Part shown: positions 62,431 to 64,000 of the stretch, in pieces | How positions within the stretch are numbered: the first letter of the stretch is position 1 | Layout of the letters: each line of letters starts with the position of its first letter | Assembly (NCBI GenBank): GCA_938034415.1 | Contig: CALHLE010000019.1 | Location: 1-64,000 of the forward strand | Direction: 5' to 3' | Length of the DNA stretch: 64,000 nt | Source: an uncultured Anaerolineae bacterium | GTDB taxonomy: Bacteria; Chloroflexota; Anaerolineae; J036; Brachytrichaceae | The notes under the pieces: generated by a model | Database searches by the model: none | Told to the model about the DNA's origin: nothing | The model's input: the letters and a program-made list of their open reading frames with translations, nothing else | Program-made: the position numbers and the translations under genes

Positions 62431-63672
62431 TTATCGCGGCCGCTCGCCCAGCGTCACCGTGAGGTCGAGCTGCCGGCCGTTGCGCCATACTGTCAGCGTC
62501 ACGCGATCGCCGGGCTGGTAATTCTTCACCAGCATTGCGATTAACTCCTCGTAGCTGCTGACCGGCTGGCCATCGAACGCGATGATCACGTCGCCTAGGC
62601 TGATGATCTGGCCGGTGCTGCGGCTGATGGTTGAGCCGCGCAGCCCTGCGCGCGCGACAGGCCCGCGCTCCACCACGCCGCCCACCACGACGCCGCGCTC
62701 GATCGGCAGGTCGAACTGGTCGCCGACCTCAGCCAGGCTGAACGCACCCTGGATGCCGAGGTAGGGATAGCGCACGCGCCCCTCCTCGAGCAATGCCCGC
62801 ACCACTCGCTTGACCGTGTTCGAGGGCACGGCGAAGCCCACGCCGCTGTTGGCCGGTTGGCCGAACCCGACTTGGTTGTTGGTTCGGATCGCCGTGTTCA
62901 CGCCGATCACTCGGCCCCGCGTGTCGAGCAGCGGACCGCCGGAATTGCCGGGATTGATCGCCGCGTCGGTCTGAATAATGTCCGGATTAGAGAACGCCCC
63001 CTGGCCGCTGGACGACGCTTCGGGCAGCACGCGCCCGCGCGCGCTCACAATGCCCAGCGTCATGGTGCCGGCCAGCCCGAACGGGTTGCCGATGGCGACC
63101 ACGCGCTGACCCACCTTAACCTCATCCGAGTCGGCCAGTTCGACTACCGTCAGCCGCTCGGCCGGGCGATTCACCTTCAGCAAGGCCAGGTCGCTGTAAG
63201 GATCAGTGCCGACCAGCTCGGCGCGCGCGCGCGTGCCGTCGGAGAAGATGACGTTAATCCGATCCGCGCCATCCACGACGTGGTTGTTCGTGACGATGTA
63301 ACCGGCTGTGTCAATCACAAAGCCCGAGCCCGACCCCGCGCCGATGAACCCGCTGCCGGTGTTGCGTCGCACGGAAATCGAGACCACCGCGCGGTTGACG
63401 CGCTCGTACAGGTTGATGAGCACGGCTTCCTCTTCGTCGAACCTGGCGCGAGCAGCGGCAGGAATGGCCGTTGGCGTGGGCTGGATGACGACCGGCGCAT
63501 TGACCACGGGCGTGATCGTCTCTGTTTCGCCGCTGCGTGTTAAGGCTGCAGCGCGCGCCTCGGCCTCGTTGGCCAGCGAACGCGCAAGTGATGGGATCGA
63601 GCCGCAGCCCGACAGCAAAGTGGCCGTCGCTGCGATGATCGAAAGCAGTCGCTTGTTCTTCATGATTTTCAT
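62431..63672 (-). CDS. HtrA/DegQ-type serine protease (lipoprotein)
   Basis: 413 residues. Lipoprotein signal with Cys23 in LLSGCGS, a Pro/Thr/Ala tether, protease domain with triad His131 (TNNHVV), Asp161 (YSDLALL) and Ser244 (GNSGGP), and one C-terminal PDZ domain (~310-405). Degrades or chaperones misfolded envelope proteins outside the membrane. Start 63672 has GAGG four bases upstream; a second ATG at 63663 is spaced less well. Family knowledge gives the reaction; substrates unknown. Confidence 0.92.
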   Translation of the reverse strand: MKIMKNKRLLSIIAATATLLSGCGSIPSLARSLANEAEARAAALTRSGETETITPVVNAPVVIQPTPTAIPAAARARFDEEEAVLINLYERVNRAVVSISVRRNTGSGFIGAGSGSGFVIDTAGYIVTNNHVVDGADRINVIFSDGTRARAELVGTDPYSDLALLKVNRPAERLTVVELADSDEVKVGQRVVAIGNPFGLAGTMTLGIVSARGRVLPEASSSGQGAFSNPDIIQTDAAINPGNSGGPLLDTRGRVIGVNTAIRTNNQVGFGQPANSGVGFAVPSNTVKRVVRALLEEGRVRYPYLGIQGAFSLAEVGDQFDLPIERGVVVGGVVERGPVARAGLRGSTISRSTGQIISLGDVIIAFDGQPVSSYEELIAMLVKNYQPGDRVTLTVWRNGRQLDLTVTLGERPR

Positions 63673-63868
63673 TTACCTCAGCGCTAAACCCGCCCGACGA
63701 CGAAGTGGCCATCGCGCGTCGAGCAGCGTGCATATCTATAATCCGATTCAAGCCGCCAGCCAAGTTGCCGGCGATTCCCATGCTCAATCATCGCCATCGA
63801 CTTTAGACGAGGCTGAAGCCGACGTGAATAATCGAGCATGAGAAAGGTTAACATCTCGCAACTTGCAC

Positions 63869-64000
63869 ATGACCGTTTGGGCTGATCCTGCCGATCCTAT
63901 AGAAGACCGTGATCCATGGCGCGCGTTGTGGCGGCTGCTGACTCACGATGCGCTGCTGATTGCGCTATGTGCGGTCGTCGTCGCCGGTTTGATCGCCACG
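63869..64000 (+). CDS. Membrane protein, N-terminus only (3' truncated by window)
   Basis: Reads MTVWADPADPIEDRDPWRALW, then an LLTHDALLIALCAVVVAGLIAT helix, running off the window. N-terminal cytosolic segment and first helix are seen. A ResB-like cytochrome-maturation protein is one guess from the LWRLL-T-start pattern, but this is weak. Confidence 0.5.
   Translation, partial: MTVWADPADPIEDRDPWRALWRLLTHDALLIALCAVVVAGLIAT

Overview
The window is about 64 kb of GC-rich bacterial chromosome, densely coded on both strands. Gene content points to a member of the Chloroflexota. Indicators are a secreted repeat protein ending in an FLPIVGK-type tail, a DUF3090/SCO1664 gene pair, an alpha-beta fused glycyl-tRNA synthetase, a T-box in front of trpE, a decaprenyl-phosphate-phosphoribosyltransferase-like UbiA protein and many ABC importers with proline/alanine-rich lipoprotein binding proteins. 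The phylum call is inference from family memory; no 16S or marker search was possible. I see no phage genes, insertion sequences, CRISPR array or rRNA. The window reads as ordinary chromosome, not a mobile island.

Layout. 1-1646: 3' part of a secreted protein with fibronectin-III-like repeats and a DUF11-like domain. 2448-5039: fabF and fabH (fatty-acid synthesis). 5254-7360: response regulator, PAS histidine kinase, NarL-type regulator. 7382-9861 (minus): rimO and a RodZ-like membrane protein. 10185-13661: carbohydrate-type ABC importer (binding lipoprotein, two permeases). 13783-15667: fmt and a GNAT acetyltransferase. 15680-18156: promoter, tryptophan T-box, trpE, trpG. 18203-25799: pgeF, an isoprenylcysteine-methyltransferase-like protein, a glycosidase, a regucalcin-like lactonase, an FHA protein, a UbiA prenyltransferase, a glycerophosphodiesterase and a beta-helix protein. 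25865-31216 (minus): galT, an LCP cell-wall ligase, folC, SCO1664-family and DUF3090 proteins. 31290-33893: PIN-TRAM protein and cysS. 33923-37773 (minus): peptide-type ABC importer whose binding protein is circularly permuted and frameshifted. 37972-41213: ubiquitin-like sulfur carrier, VTT membrane protein, debranching-enzyme-like glucosidase. 41551-45477: ferric iron ABC importer fbpABC. 45505-54915: DUF3054 protein, nitroreductase, glyQS fusion, TPR protein, DUF6391-like protein, pteridine-reductase-like SDR, coiled-coil protein, selB. 55041-59367 (minus): hsp20, tgt, a YraQ/ArsP-type permease, tRNA-Leu(CAA), a LeuC-like dehydratase. 59476-62355: GH5-like lipoprotein, Fe-S photolyase, small proteins. 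62431-63672: HtrA-type protease. A membrane-protein gene begins at 63869 and runs off the end.

Two regulatory themes recur. Many genes have a TANNAT-like -10 hexamer only 5-10 bases before the start codon and no Shine-Dalgarno sequence, which suggests leaderless transcripts. All three ABC importers carry a strong hairpin between the binding-protein gene and the first permease gene, a layout expected to keep binding-protein mRNA in excess.

The most unusual item is the family-5 solute-binding protein at 36062-37773. Its usual N-terminal lobe segment follows the usual C-terminus, so the fold is circularly permuted. Other items worth a second look are the SDR with His at the catalytic Tyr position, the MoaD-like protein with a tail after its Gly-Gly, the palindrome cluster between the DUF3090 and SCO1664 genes, and selB without other selenocysteine genes in view.
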